A stretch of 64,000 bases of DNA. Origin: Candidatus Methylomicrobium oryzae (GTDB taxonomy: Bacteria > Pseudomonadota > Gammaproteobacteria > Methylococcales > Methylomonadaceae). A program made the translations under genes and the position numbers. The notes beneath the pieces were generated by a model, which had not been told where the DNA came from, did not search any database, and saw nothing but the letters and a program-made list of their open reading frames with translations. Positions 17,058 to 29,707 of the stretch are shown here, piece after piece. The stretch spans positions 170,532 through 234,531 of the forward strand of contig NZ_JAERVK010000007.1 of assembly GCF_016745425.1 (NCBI RefSeq), given 5' to 3'. The first letter of the stretch is position 1. Every line of letters begins with the position of its first letter.

Positions 17058-18125
17058 TCATGTTTGAGTTGATGCAATGCCTTTGCGATTATCAACGGCC
17101 CATTTTAATGATGATTGGGTATCCCATGATAAATCGCCCGTTGTCTCCCGGTTACTCCATTGGTTCTGGATCTCCAGAATGGAGGGCAAAACCTTGAAAA
17201 AATGTGCCACTAACTCAGGATCAAACATTTGGCCGGCTTGTTCGCGCATGTAGCTCAATATACGGTCTAGCGGCCAGGCTTGCTTATAAGGCCTTACCAT
17301 GAACAGCGCATCAAACACATCGGCAATAATCACAATCCGGGCCGATTCCGGAATGGCTTTGCCGGCCAAGCCGTCGGGATACCCGGTGCCATCCCATTTT
17401 TCATGATGCCGCAGCGCAATCTCGGCTGCCATTTTAAACAACGGTGCCTGGCTTTTCGACAGGATTGCATACCCCATTCGGGTATGCGACTGCATGACGG
17501 CCCGTTCCTCCGGATCCAGCTCGCCGGGTTTGCGCAAAATCGCATCGGGCACGCCGATTTTGCCCATGTCGTGCATAGCCGCGGCCAGTTCCAGCAGGCC
17601 GCATTGATCCGCATCCCATCCCCAGCTTTTTGCCAACACGCGGGAATAAGCGGCCATCCGCCAGATATGCACCCCGGTATCGCTATCGTTGAAATGACCG
17701 GCATCCCCTAACATGAACACGGCTTCCCGGTAACTCTGTTCCAACTGGGCGGCGCGCACCAAGGATAAGTGAGTCTTAACCCGTGCTTTGACAATTTCCG
17801 GGCAAACCGGTTTGATCAGATAATCGACACAACCGGCCGCAAAGCCTTCTTGCTCACTGCCCATTTCAGCCAGCGCGGTGACGAAGATCACCGGAATACT
17901 ATCAAAATTGGGATCCGCCTTCAGGCGCCGACACACCGTGTAACCGTCCATATCCGGCATGTTAATGTCCAGCAATATCAGCCTGGGGCAATGTTTGGCC
18001 ACGGCTTTGAGGGCCTCCGTGCCGCTGTTGGCAAAGACCAGACGGTAGTCGGGCTCAAGAATCTGGCCCAATTTGGCTAAATTAACCGGTTCATCGTCAA
18101 CGATCAAAATAGGTCGGTGGGGCAT
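17058..18125 (-). CDS. response regulator with HD-GYP cyclic-di-GMP phosphodiesterase output
   Basis: A 355-residue two-domain protein. The receiver (residues 1-120) has DDE at 10-12 and the phospho-acceptor D53 in LLDINMPDMDG. The HD-GYP domain (about 135-325) has the metal-binding MHDMGKIG and the signature HHEKWDGTGYPDGL, both intact, so it should hydrolyse cyclic-di-GMP. It follows the hybrid kinase gene by 10 bases on the same strand and is very probably its phosphorylation target. The kinase ends in an HPt domain, the standard donor for a separate receiver. Confidence 0.92.
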   Translation of the reverse strand: MPHRPILIVDDEPVNLAKLGQILEPDYRLVFANSGTEALKAVAKHCPRLILLDINMPDMDGYTVCRRLKADPNFDSIPVIFVTALAEMGSEQEGFAAGCVDYLIKPVCPEIVKARVKTHLSLVRAAQLEQSYREAVFMLGDAGHFNDSDTGVHIWRMAAYSRVLAKSWGWDADQCGLLELAAAMHDMGKIGVPDAILRKPGELDPEERAVMQSHTRMGYAILSKSQAPLFKMAAEIALRHHEKWDGTGYPDGLAGKAIPESARIVIIADVFDALFMVRPYKQAWPLDRILSYMREQAGQMFDPELVAHFFKVLPSILEIQNQWSNRETTGDLSWDTQSSLKWAVDNRKGIASTQT

Positions 18126-18135
18126 GCTATTACTC

Positions 18136-23472
<5,337 letters not shown>

Positions 23473-23658
23473 AAGTCTCTTGTTTCAGGTTGGGATAGCG
23501 AAGCTCGGACTACGCCAGCCATCCCTCGGCCTCAATTCGCGGTAAAGTACACATTCATTTTCCACTTGAATGCTTATACGAGCGTTGTATGCCAAAAGCA
23601 AGTATAAGCAGCATCGGCAAATTTATCGACGAACCGTTCTGTAAATTTATTTAACCTG

Positions 23659-23746
23659 AGAGCTGTCGGGCTTTTTCGCGAGAGCAAAACGCCAACAGGC
23701 TTCAAAGCGATGGCGGATTGCCTAGCGGCGAATCCGCCTTACCGGG
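23659..23746. repeat. 88-bp direct repeat, copy 1
   Basis: Matches 25544-25631 at 87 of 88 positions (C versus A at the ninth base). It contains an internal inverted repeat, GGCGGATT and AATCCGCC. It abuts the IS630 remnant and may be an insertion-sequence end or a small non-autonomous element. Confidence 0.88.
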
Positions 23747-23764
23747 TTACAACCCGGCGATAGC

Positions 23765-24031
23765 GTGATCTGTGACAATCTGCCAGCCCATAAGGTGGCC
23801 GAGGTCGAAGCCATTATTGAAGCGTATGGGACTACTTTGAAATACCTGCCACCCTATAGCCCGGATCTGAACCTGATCAAACAGGGATTCGCGAAAATCA
23901 AAGCCCTGCTGTGCAAAGCCGCGGAACAGACCATCGATCAGCTTTAGCAGACCCTCGGCACACTGCTAAATGAAATTCAGGCCGAGGAATGCCAACACTA
24001 TTTCGAAAATGCAGGCTATGCTTCTAACTAA
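23765..24031 (+). pseudogene. IS630-family transposase, C-terminal remnant
   Basis: The frame reads [16 protein letters not shown] (second DDE aspartate region) and [20 protein letters not shown], the IS630 signature. The motif that normally reads NPIE, with the catalytic Glu, is NLIK here. A TAG at 23945-23947 replaces what is probably a Trp codon, after which the same frame continues to a TAA at 24029-24031. The first two thirds of the gene are gone. It is a dead fragment directly after the 88-bp repeat. Confidence 0.88.
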
Positions 24032-24052
24032 GAGAGAAATGCCCTAATTTCT

Positions 24053-24853
24053 TCATGCGGACAATACCTCTTGCGCTAACAATCGCGTCAATTCGCCATA
24101 GCTGACAGGCGGACTGAAATAAAATCCCTGCACCGAATCGCAACCGCAATGTCGTAAATAATTCAACTGTTCCTGAGTCTCCACACCTTCGGCAATAACC
24201 TCCAAGCGCAAACTTTTCGCCATGTTGACCATCGCACTAACGAGGATGCTTGCGTCATTGTTGCCAGAAAGTTCCTGAATAAATGAACGGTCTATTTTTA
24301 ACTTATCCAGCAGCGGCAATTTCATTAAGTAACTCAGCGACGAATAACCGGTACCAAAATCATCGATTGAGAAATGAATGCCTAAATCCTTGCATTGCTT
24401 CATAAAATTCAGCATGACGGCATGATTATCCATCATCACGCTTTCGGTCAACTCCAATTCCAATCGGCTGCCGGCAATGCCGTTTTGAGCAAGAATGTTA
24501 CTGATTTTGTTAAACAGCGCACCTTCCTGCAACTGGCGCAAAGACAAGTTGACCGATACTTTAAGCGGCGCAAAGCCCGACAGTTGCCATGATTTCATGT
24601 CTTCGCAAGTCCGCCGCAACACCCATTCGCCTATCGAATTGATTAAACCGCATTCTTCCGAGACGGGAATAAAATCGGCAGGAGAAATCATGCCGCGTTG
24701 CGGATGCCGCCAACGAATCAAAGCTTCAACGCCGATAATTTGCTCAGTGTTTAAATCGACTTGCGGTTGGTAATAAACCAAAAATTGCTCTTCTTCTATC
24801 GCCTTGCGTAGTTCGCGTTCCATGACCAAATGATGTTCATGGCGCTTGTTCAT
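24053..24853 (-). CDS. EAL-domain protein, probable fragment of a GGDEF-EAL protein
   Basis: A 266-residue EAL (cyclic-di-GMP phosphodiesterase) domain. Catalytic landmarks are intact: EALIRWRHP (EAL), ELELTESVMM, SIDDFGTGYSSL (loop 6) and AEGVETQEQ. The first 20 residues (MNKRHEHHLVMERELRKAI) are the usual linker between GGDEF and EAL domains, and no GGDEF or sensor domain precedes it. The gene therefore looks like the 3' part of a longer protein cut off by rearrangement, though the domain itself could work if translated from 24853. It lies between the two 88-bp repeats. Confidence 0.85.
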   Translation of the reverse strand: MNKRHEHHLVMERELRKAIEEEQFLVYYQPQVDLNTEQIIGVEALIRWRHPQRGMISPADFIPVSEECGLINSIGEWVLRRTCEDMKSWQLSGFAPLKVSVNLSLRQLQEGALFNKISNILAQNGIAGSRLELELTESVMMDNHAVMLNFMKQCKDLGIHFSIDDFGTGYSSLSYLMKLPLLDKLKIDRSFIQELSGNNDASILVSAMVNMAKSLRLEVIAEGVETQEQLNYLRHCGCDSVQGFYFSPPVSYGELTRLLAQEVLSA

Positions 24854-24943
24854 TTCTAAATCGAAAAATGAAGTAAGTTTGGGATATTTTCACTATAACG
24901 TCCCCCCGAGAAACTAGGTAAAGCCCCAATTAATTTATGTATC

Positions 24944-24976
24944 AATCCAATCTGTTGATTAACAACAGATTGGATT
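24944..24976. promoter_or_regulatory. 14-base perfect inverted repeat, possible operator or terminator
   Basis: Arms AATCCAATCTGTTG (24944-24957) and CAACAGATTGGATT (24963-24976) with a 5-base ATTAA centre. It lies about 67 bases before the Xre regulator start and between two divergent genes. An operator for that regulator is plausible; no T-run follows to make it a clear terminator. Confidence 0.5.
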
Positions 24977-25042
24977 CTGGCATATCCAACCAAACAAGTC
25001 AACTCTATTTGTTGAAAATTAATCAGCATATAAGGTCTATAA

Positions 25043-25387
25043 ATGGAGTCACGGAAATCCTTGGCGGCGCGCTTGGGAGCGAAGATTGCCACATTGAGAA
25101 AAGCGCGGAACTGGACTCAGGCCGATCTGGCCGAGCGCGTTGGCGTGGACACTGAAACTATTTCTCGCTTCGAGCGAGGGGCAACGCTGCCTTCTCTAGT
25201 GACCCTGGAGAAGATCAGTCGCATCCTGCAAGTAGGTGTCGGTGAACTACTGACTGAAACATCGGTGCAACCCGACGATCAGGCATCGATGCTGAGCTTA
25301 TGGCTCGCGGAACTGGACGAGGCCAACAGAGCCTTCGTCATTGACCTCATCAGGCTTACTTGCGATCACCTGCGCCAAGATAAGTGA
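25043..25387 (+). CDS. Xre-family helix-turn-helix regulator
   Basis: A 114-residue protein. Residues 8-65 form an HTH_3/Cro-C1 domain (TLRKARNWTQADLAERVGVD, TISRFERGATLPSLVTLEKI). The C-terminal 40 residues are acidic and helical with no recognised domain. It sits alone within the segment bounded by the 88-bp repeats and has an inverted repeat upstream. No toxin partner is visible, so an orphan phage- or element-type regulator is the simplest reading. Confidence 0.85.
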   Translation: MESRKSLAARLGAKIATLRKARNWTQADLAERVGVDTETISRFERGATLPSLVTLEKISRILQVGVGELLTETSVQPDDQASMLSLWLAELDEANRAFVIDLIRLTCDHLRQDK

Positions 25388-25543
25388 CAAACTGCTTGCG
25401 CTCCCCTATTCCGCAGGAGCACATGGGGATGAGCCTAAAAAGGAAGCCAACTCTTGAGCGCTGACTGTTTGGCGGCTGCAATTATCTGATCTATTGATTT
25501 TCGTGCTAAATCTGGACTTGGATTTGCTCCAATAAAGAGCTGT

Positions 25544-25631
25544 AGAGCTGTAGGGCTTTTTCGCGAGAGCAAAACGCCAACAGGCTTCAAAGCGATGGCG
25601 GATTGCCTAGCGGCGAATCCGCCTTACCGGG
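25544..25631. repeat. 88-bp direct repeat, copy 2
   Basis: Same orientation as 23659-23746, 87 of 88 bases identical. It overlaps the 3' end of the helix-hairpin-helix gene. The pair brackets about 1.8 kb, which recombination could delete. Confidence 0.88.
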
Positions 25632-25869
25632 CGCATGGCGCGACTGTGCCAATGCAATTGCAGCCTGGGTAGCAGCACGAGCTTGTGGGCTGTTCTTCCA
25701 ACACGAGGAGCCCACGATAACCGAGGCTTGGGAAACGATATCCGGTGCATTGGCTTTGCTCAGATGGGCCAGTGATTCAAACCCCCATTTGTTCAAGGCG
25801 AGCCACCACCATAGGACCAACACCTTTCACGCCCAGCAAGGCCTTACGTTCTTCCGGGGGAAATGGCAT
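25587..25869 (-). pseudogene. helix-hairpin-helix protein (Cdd1-like), frameshifted
   Basis: The product begins MPFPPEERKALLGVKGVGP, a helix-hairpin-helix DNA-binding motif, and reaches LEQMG, then goes out of frame. The second frame supplies FESLAHLSKANAPDIVSQ and SSCWKNSPQARAATQAAIAL. One extra G in a five-G run (C-run 25782-25786 on the plus strand) causes the shift. The last residues come from the 88-bp repeat, so the natural C-terminus may have been replaced. A homopolymer sequencing error is possible. Family members are small and uncharacterised. Confidence 0.75.
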
Positions 25870-25952
25870 GGGAATCCTCCATGGGTGCATAACAGTTATT
25901 ATCCAGGTCGGGCTAATATACGTCTTTTTCCAGCACACTATCAAAAGAGGCA

Positions 25953-26885
25953 TTAATCCCACTCGCGAATACCGTCGATTTGCGGAGAAATGCGCGTGCC
26001 GGCGGTACCGGCCAGAATCGCGGCCGCATCCCGCAGTTGCCCGATAAAGGCCGTACCGCCGGTCGTTTCCGCGAATTCGCAGGCCGCCGCGATCTTCGGC
26101 GCCATCGAACCGGGAGCGAACGCCATCTGCCGGGCCTTGACGGCTGGAATGACGCGCAACGCGCGGGCTTCCGGCGTTCCCCAATCCCTGTACACCGCAT
26201 CGGCGTCGGTCAGCATCATCAGCACGTCGGCACCAAGCTCGCGGGCAAGCAGCGCGCTGGCCCGGTCCTTGTCGATTACCGCCTCGATGCCCTGCAAACG
26301 GCCCCGCTCGTCGCGCACGACAGGAATGCCTCCGCCGCCGGCGCAGATCACGACGACACCGCGATCGAGCAGCAGCCTGATTATGTCGATCTGCAAAATT
26401 TTGCGCGGCAAGGGCGAGGCCACGACGCGCCGATAATGCGCGCCATCCTTGGCGATGCGCCAGCCCCGCTCCTGTGCCAGCCGTTCGGCCTCGGCCTTCG
26501 TATAAACCGGACCGATCGGCTTGCCGGGCGACCGGAAGACCGGATCGTCGGGGTCGACCTCGATTTGGGTCAGAAGCGTGGCGCAAAGCCGATCCGAAGG
26601 CAATACGTTGATCAGCTCCTGTTCGATCAGATAGCCGATCATGCCTTCCGTCTCGGCATCGAGAATATCCAGCGGATAGCTTGCGTCCGGCTTATCGGCG
26701 GCGCTTTGCAGCGCCAGCAGGCCGACCTGGGGGCCGTTGCCGTGCGTGACAACCAGATCATGCCCACCGGCCAGCGGCGCCAGGGACTCCACCGCCGTTT
26801 TAATATTGCGGCGCTGGTTTTCGGGTGTTAGTCTTTCGTCGCGGCGTAACAGCGCATTGCCGCCCAATGCGATGATCAATCTCAT
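25953..26885 (-). CDS. arcC: carbamate kinase
   Basis: Carbamate kinase interconverts carbamoyl phosphate plus ADP with carbamate plus ATP. The 310-residue protein has the family N-terminus IIALGGNALLRRDE, TPENQRRNI, VVTHGNGPQVGLLALQ, ICAGGGGIPVV, KDRASALLARELGADVLMMLTDADAV and FAPGSMAPKIAAACEF, all intact. No arginine deiminase or ornithine carbamoyltransferase gene adjoins it, so it is not in a classical arginine deiminase operon. A role in carbamoyl phosphate or ammonia metabolism is possible but not shown by context. Confidence 0.95.
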   Translation of the reverse strand: MRLIIALGGNALLRRDERLTPENQRRNIKTAVESLAPLAGGHDLVVTHGNGPQVGLLALQSAADKPDASYPLDILDAETEGMIGYLIEQELINVLPSDRLCATLLTQIEVDPDDPVFRSPGKPIGPVYTKAEAERLAQERGWRIAKDGAHYRRVVASPLPRKILQIDIIRLLLDRGVVVICAGGGGIPVVRDERGRLQGIEAVIDKDRASALLARELGADVLMMLTDADAVYRDWGTPEARALRVIPAVKARQMAFAPGSMAPKIAAACEFAETTGGTAFIGQLRDAAAILAGTAGTRISPQIDGIREWD

Positions 26886-27012
26886 AATTTATTTGGACGC
26901 AGCAGTTGTCATGTTTTTCCGGAAAATCCGGCAGGAGCATTCAAAACCAAAGCCTATCGACCCGGGCCCAATGTCGTCAAGATAAGCTGGAACCAAGCCT
27001 CTTAATATGGAG

Positions 27013-27065
27013 TGACAAAGCGAGCTTTGTCATCCGGTTTCGTCATTTGCAAAGCCAGCTTTGCA
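27013..27065. repeat. two adjacent short hairpins in the 26886-27362 gap
   Basis: TGACAAAGC-GA-GCTTTGTCA (27013-27032) and TGCAAAGC-CA-GCTTTGCA (27048-27065) are near-perfect palindromes with 2-base centres sharing the CAAAGC..GCTTTG core. A similar unit (TTCAAAGC-TG-GCTTTGAA) lies at 57721-57738. Nothing else is recognised in this 477-base gap upstream of the stressosome operon. Confidence 0.65.
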
Positions 27066-27362
27066 ACGCCTCGAAGCGGAACTTAACGGCATTGCCCTCA
27101 GGCCCGATCTCGATTATTGTAGCGTTTCCCGCCGGCACCGGACAGTTGGACCGGAGCGCCGGCAAACAAATCGAACAAATTCCGGACGGCCGTAATCTAC
27201 AGTCACAAAAGCGTCTGAAATTCAGCGGCCTCGCCCGGGTTTTTGCTAGACAGGCATAGGATAAGGCGGTAAAAAATCGAGAAGAGAATCCAGTATTGAC
27301 GACCTATCCCACAATGACCTCACGCCGGTGAAGGCCGGCATCCAGAGCAGGAGGAACCCCAG

Positions 27363-28334
27363 ATGGCTGAACAAACGAATCAGGACTCAACAAAGTCGCT
27401 CATGGAGGAAATAGGCATTACCGACCGGGAAATCGCCAACCGCTGTGCATTTCTGGAATTAGGCGAAAAAGATATCAAAGAATTGCTGGGCATCGATCCG
27501 GTCGCCGAGGCGTACGCGGATCCGGTCATCGAAGATTTTTACAAACATCTCCTGAATTTCGAGGAAACCCGGGTATTCTTTCAAGACCGCCAAGTGCTGG
27601 AGCGGGTCAAGCGCGCTCAGAAACAGTATTTCGCAAGGCTTACGCGGGGCAATTACGATAAGGATTATATCGAAGACCGCCTCAAAATCGGCGCCGTGCA
27701 CGAACGCATCGGCCTGCCTGTCAAAGCCTACCTGGGCATGTACAATTTCTACCTTAGAAATGTCGCCGCCCGCCTTTTCGATGAATATAAAAACGACCGC
27801 GAAAAAGCACTGCGGGCGTTTCTCTCGCTGTTGAAAGTGGTTTTTCTGGACATGGGCCTGGCGATCGATACCTACATCAACCGCCGCGAACAACTGATCG
27901 GCAAGCAGCAGGAAGCCATGCGCGAGCTTCCCACGCCGGTGCTGCGGGTCCGCGAACGGCTCCTGATATTGCCGGTTGTCGGGGTGCTCGAATCGTACCG
28001 CGCTCACCAGCTAACCGAACAGTTGCTGGAAAGCATCGGCACGACCCGCGCCAAAGCCGCGATCGTGGATATTACCGGCGTCCCCGTGGTGGATTCGAGG
28101 GTAGCCAATCATCTCTTGCAGACGGTCAGTGCGGCCCGATTGATGGGGGCGACCGTGATCCTGACTGGCCTGTCCTCGCAAATCGCGCAAGCGCTGGTTG
28201 CGATCGGCGTGGACCTGAGCCAGGTCAAAACCACGGTCGACCTACAGAGCGGCCTGGAAGAAGCGGAACGGCTGCTGGGCTATCGTCTGGTTCCCGCAGG
28301 CGATAAGGCCCGTTCCGATCAATTGCATCCATGA
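27363..28334 (+). CDS. rsbR: RsbR-type stressosome sensor with globin domain and STAS domain
   Basis: A 323-residue stressosome shell protein. The N-terminal half (about 20-185) is a globin-coupled-sensor domain; IGAVHERIGLPVKAYLGMYN carries the expected proximal heme ligand H113. The C-terminal STAS domain (about 200-310) has AIVDITGVPVVDSRVANHL. The site that in Bacillus RsbR is a phosphorylatable Thr (T171) is Ser here (VVDS), and the second site (T205 region) reads AQALVAIG, with Ala. It overlaps rsbS by 4 bases, the first junction of a tightly packed five-gene module. It probably detects O2, NO or CO through heme, as globin-coupled sensors do; the ligand is inferred. Confidence 0.9.
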   Translation: MAEQTNQDSTKSLMEEIGITDREIANRCAFLELGEKDIKELLGIDPVAEAYADPVIEDFYKHLLNFEETRVFFQDRQVLERVKRAQKQYFARLTRGNYDKDYIEDRLKIGAVHERIGLPVKAYLGMYNFYLRNVAARLFDEYKNDREKALRAFLSLLKVVFLDMGLAIDTYINRREQLIGKQQEAMRELPTPVLRVRERLLILPVVGVLESYRAHQLTEQLLESIGTTRAKAAIVDITGVPVVDSRVANHLLQTVSAARLMGATVILTGLSSQIAQALVAIGVDLSQVKTTVDLQSGLEEAERLLGYRLVPAGDKARSDQLHP

Positions 28335-28708
28335 ATACTTCCATCCTGAAGCAAGGCCCTTATCTGATCGCCATCCTTCAGGCCGGACAATCCGATTCGG
28401 ACCTGCTGCAACTTCAGGAGACGCTGCTGGAACAGGTGGGCCGATTCCGCTCGCGCGGCGTGATTCTGGACGTCACGCTGCTCGACGTGATGGATTCCTT
28501 CGCCACGCGTACCCTGCGCGGGATTGCCCAGGCGGTCAGCTTGCGCGGCGCCGAAACGGTCATCGTCGGCATTCGCCCCGAAATCGCGTTTGCGATGGTG
28601 CAATTGGGTCTGGATACGCGCCTGTCCGGAGTGTTAACCGCCCTGGATCTGGAAGAAGCGCTCGCGATCCTGAACCGCCGCTGCCGGGAGGGAATGTGCC
28701 GTGACTGA
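28331..28708 (+). CDS. rsbS: RsbS stressosome scaffold (STAS)
   Basis: A 125-residue single STAS domain. GVILDVTLLDVMDSFATRTL contains S56, matching the conserved phospho-serine (S59 in Bacillus RsbS). GIRPEIAFAMVQLGL follows. RsbS with RsbR forms the icosahedral stressosome core and holds RsbT until RsbT phosphorylates it. It overlaps rsbR by 4 bases and rsbT by 8 bases. Confidence 0.92.
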   Translation: MNTSILKQGPYLIAILQAGQSDSDLLQLQETLLEQVGRFRSRGVILDVTLLDVMDSFATRTLRGIAQAVSLRGAETVIVGIRPEIAFAMVQLGLDTRLSGVLTALDLEEALAILNRRCREGMCRD

Positions 28709-29102
28709 CGTAGTCCAAATCACGGTCCGCTCCGACGCCGATATCATATTGGTTCGGCAGCAGGCGCGCATGCTCGCCAAAGAATTAGGGTTCTCGTCCA
28801 GCGACCTGACCTTGATCGCGACCGCACTTTCCGAACTGGCACGCAATATCGTCGAATATGCCCGGCAGGGAGAAATCGTATTGAGCCAGATCCGGCAAGG
28901 CAGCCGGCGCGGCATTACGATTATTGCACGCGATCGCGGGCCGGGAATCGCCGATATCGAACGGGCCATGCTGGACGGCTACTCGACAGGAAAAGGGCTG
29001 GGCCTGGGGCTTCCGGGCGCCAAACGGCTGATGGACGAGTTCGAGATCACTTCCAGCCTGGGTCAAGGAACTACCGTAAAGGCAACCAAATGGGCACGCT
29101 GA
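28701..29102 (+). CDS. rsbT: RsbT switch serine/threonine kinase
   Basis: A 133-residue GHKL-type kinase that phosphorylates RsbR and RsbS, then leaves to activate a partner. The N box (ALSELARNIVEYA), G1 box (ARDRGPGIADI) and G2 region (STGKGLGLGLPGAKRL) are intact. In Bacillus the released RsbT activates the RsbU phosphatase through its N-terminal domain; a protein with just such a domain is encoded at 29704. The start overlaps rsbS; the stop overlaps the RsbX-like gene by 13 bases. Confidence 0.93.
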   Translation: MTDVVQITVRSDADIILVRQQARMLAKELGFSSSDLTLIATALSELARNIVEYARQGEIVLSQIRQGSRRGITIIARDRGPGIADIERAMLDGYSTGKGLGLGLPGAKRLMDEFEITSSLGQGTTVKATKWAR

Positions 29103-29707
29103 TCGAGCACGGTATCGCGGCACGTACTTTCCCGGGAGAACGGTTCTCCGGCGATTATGCCGTGGTCAAGCCTTTTGCGCATGGCGTACTGGCGGCGGCC
29201 ATCGACGGCTTGGGCCATGGCGAAGCGGCAAAAGCGGCTGCGGAACTCGCGGCGGATATCGTTGAACGGCATGCCGAGGAAGAGCCGGTCGCGCTGGTTG
29301 AGCGCTGCCATCGGGCACTCAAGGGGACACGCGGCGCGGCGATGAGCCTGGCTTCGATCCGTGAGTCCGGGATGATGACCTGGCTGGGCGTGGGTAATGT
29401 CGACGGCCGCCTGCTGCGCATTTTCGACACGCCGCCCAGCCGCGAAACGCTGTCGACGCGCGGCGGCGTCGTCGGCTATCAGCTGCCGCCGCTGCACGCC
29501 TATCGGCTTTCCCTGATGACGGGGGACTTATTGATTTTTACGACGGACGGCATCAACAGCGGTTACGGAAAGCGATTTCTCGCTGCCGATCCACTGTTGC
29601 GCCGCCAGCCGGTACAGGACATCGCCGATCGCATTCTGACCCGTTTCGGGAAAACGACCGACGATGCCGTGGTCCTCGCCGTTCGGTACCTGGGTTCAGT
29701 TTCATGA
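29090..29707 (+). CDS. rsbX: RsbX-like SpoIIE/PP2C phosphatase
   Basis: A 205-residue stand-alone PP2C-type phosphatase expected to dephosphorylate RsbR and RsbS and so reset the stressosome. Motifs: FSGDYAVVKPF (metal-binding Asp), AAAIDGLGHGEAAKAA, TWLGVGNVDGRLL, LLIFTTDGINSGY and TDDAVVLAVRYL. The size and lack of extra domains fit RsbX. It overlaps rsbT by 13 bases and the next gene by 4 bases. Confidence 0.88.
   Translation: MGTLIEHGIAARTFPGERFSGDYAVVKPFAHGVLAAAIDGLGHGEAAKAAAELAADIVERHAEEEPVALVERCHRALKGTRGAAMSLASIRESGMMTWLGVGNVDGRLLRIFDTPPSRETLSTRGGVVGYQLPPLHAYRLSLMTGDLLIFTTDGINSGYGKRFLAADPLLRRQPVQDIADRILTRFGKTTDDAVVLAVRYLGSVS

Noticed and set aside
25777..26586. 269-residue minus-strand frame spanning the helix-hairpin-helix and carbamate kinase genes
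   Set aside because: Most of it is an off-frame reading of arcC; only its last 30 residues, from the ATG at 25869, belong to a real gene.
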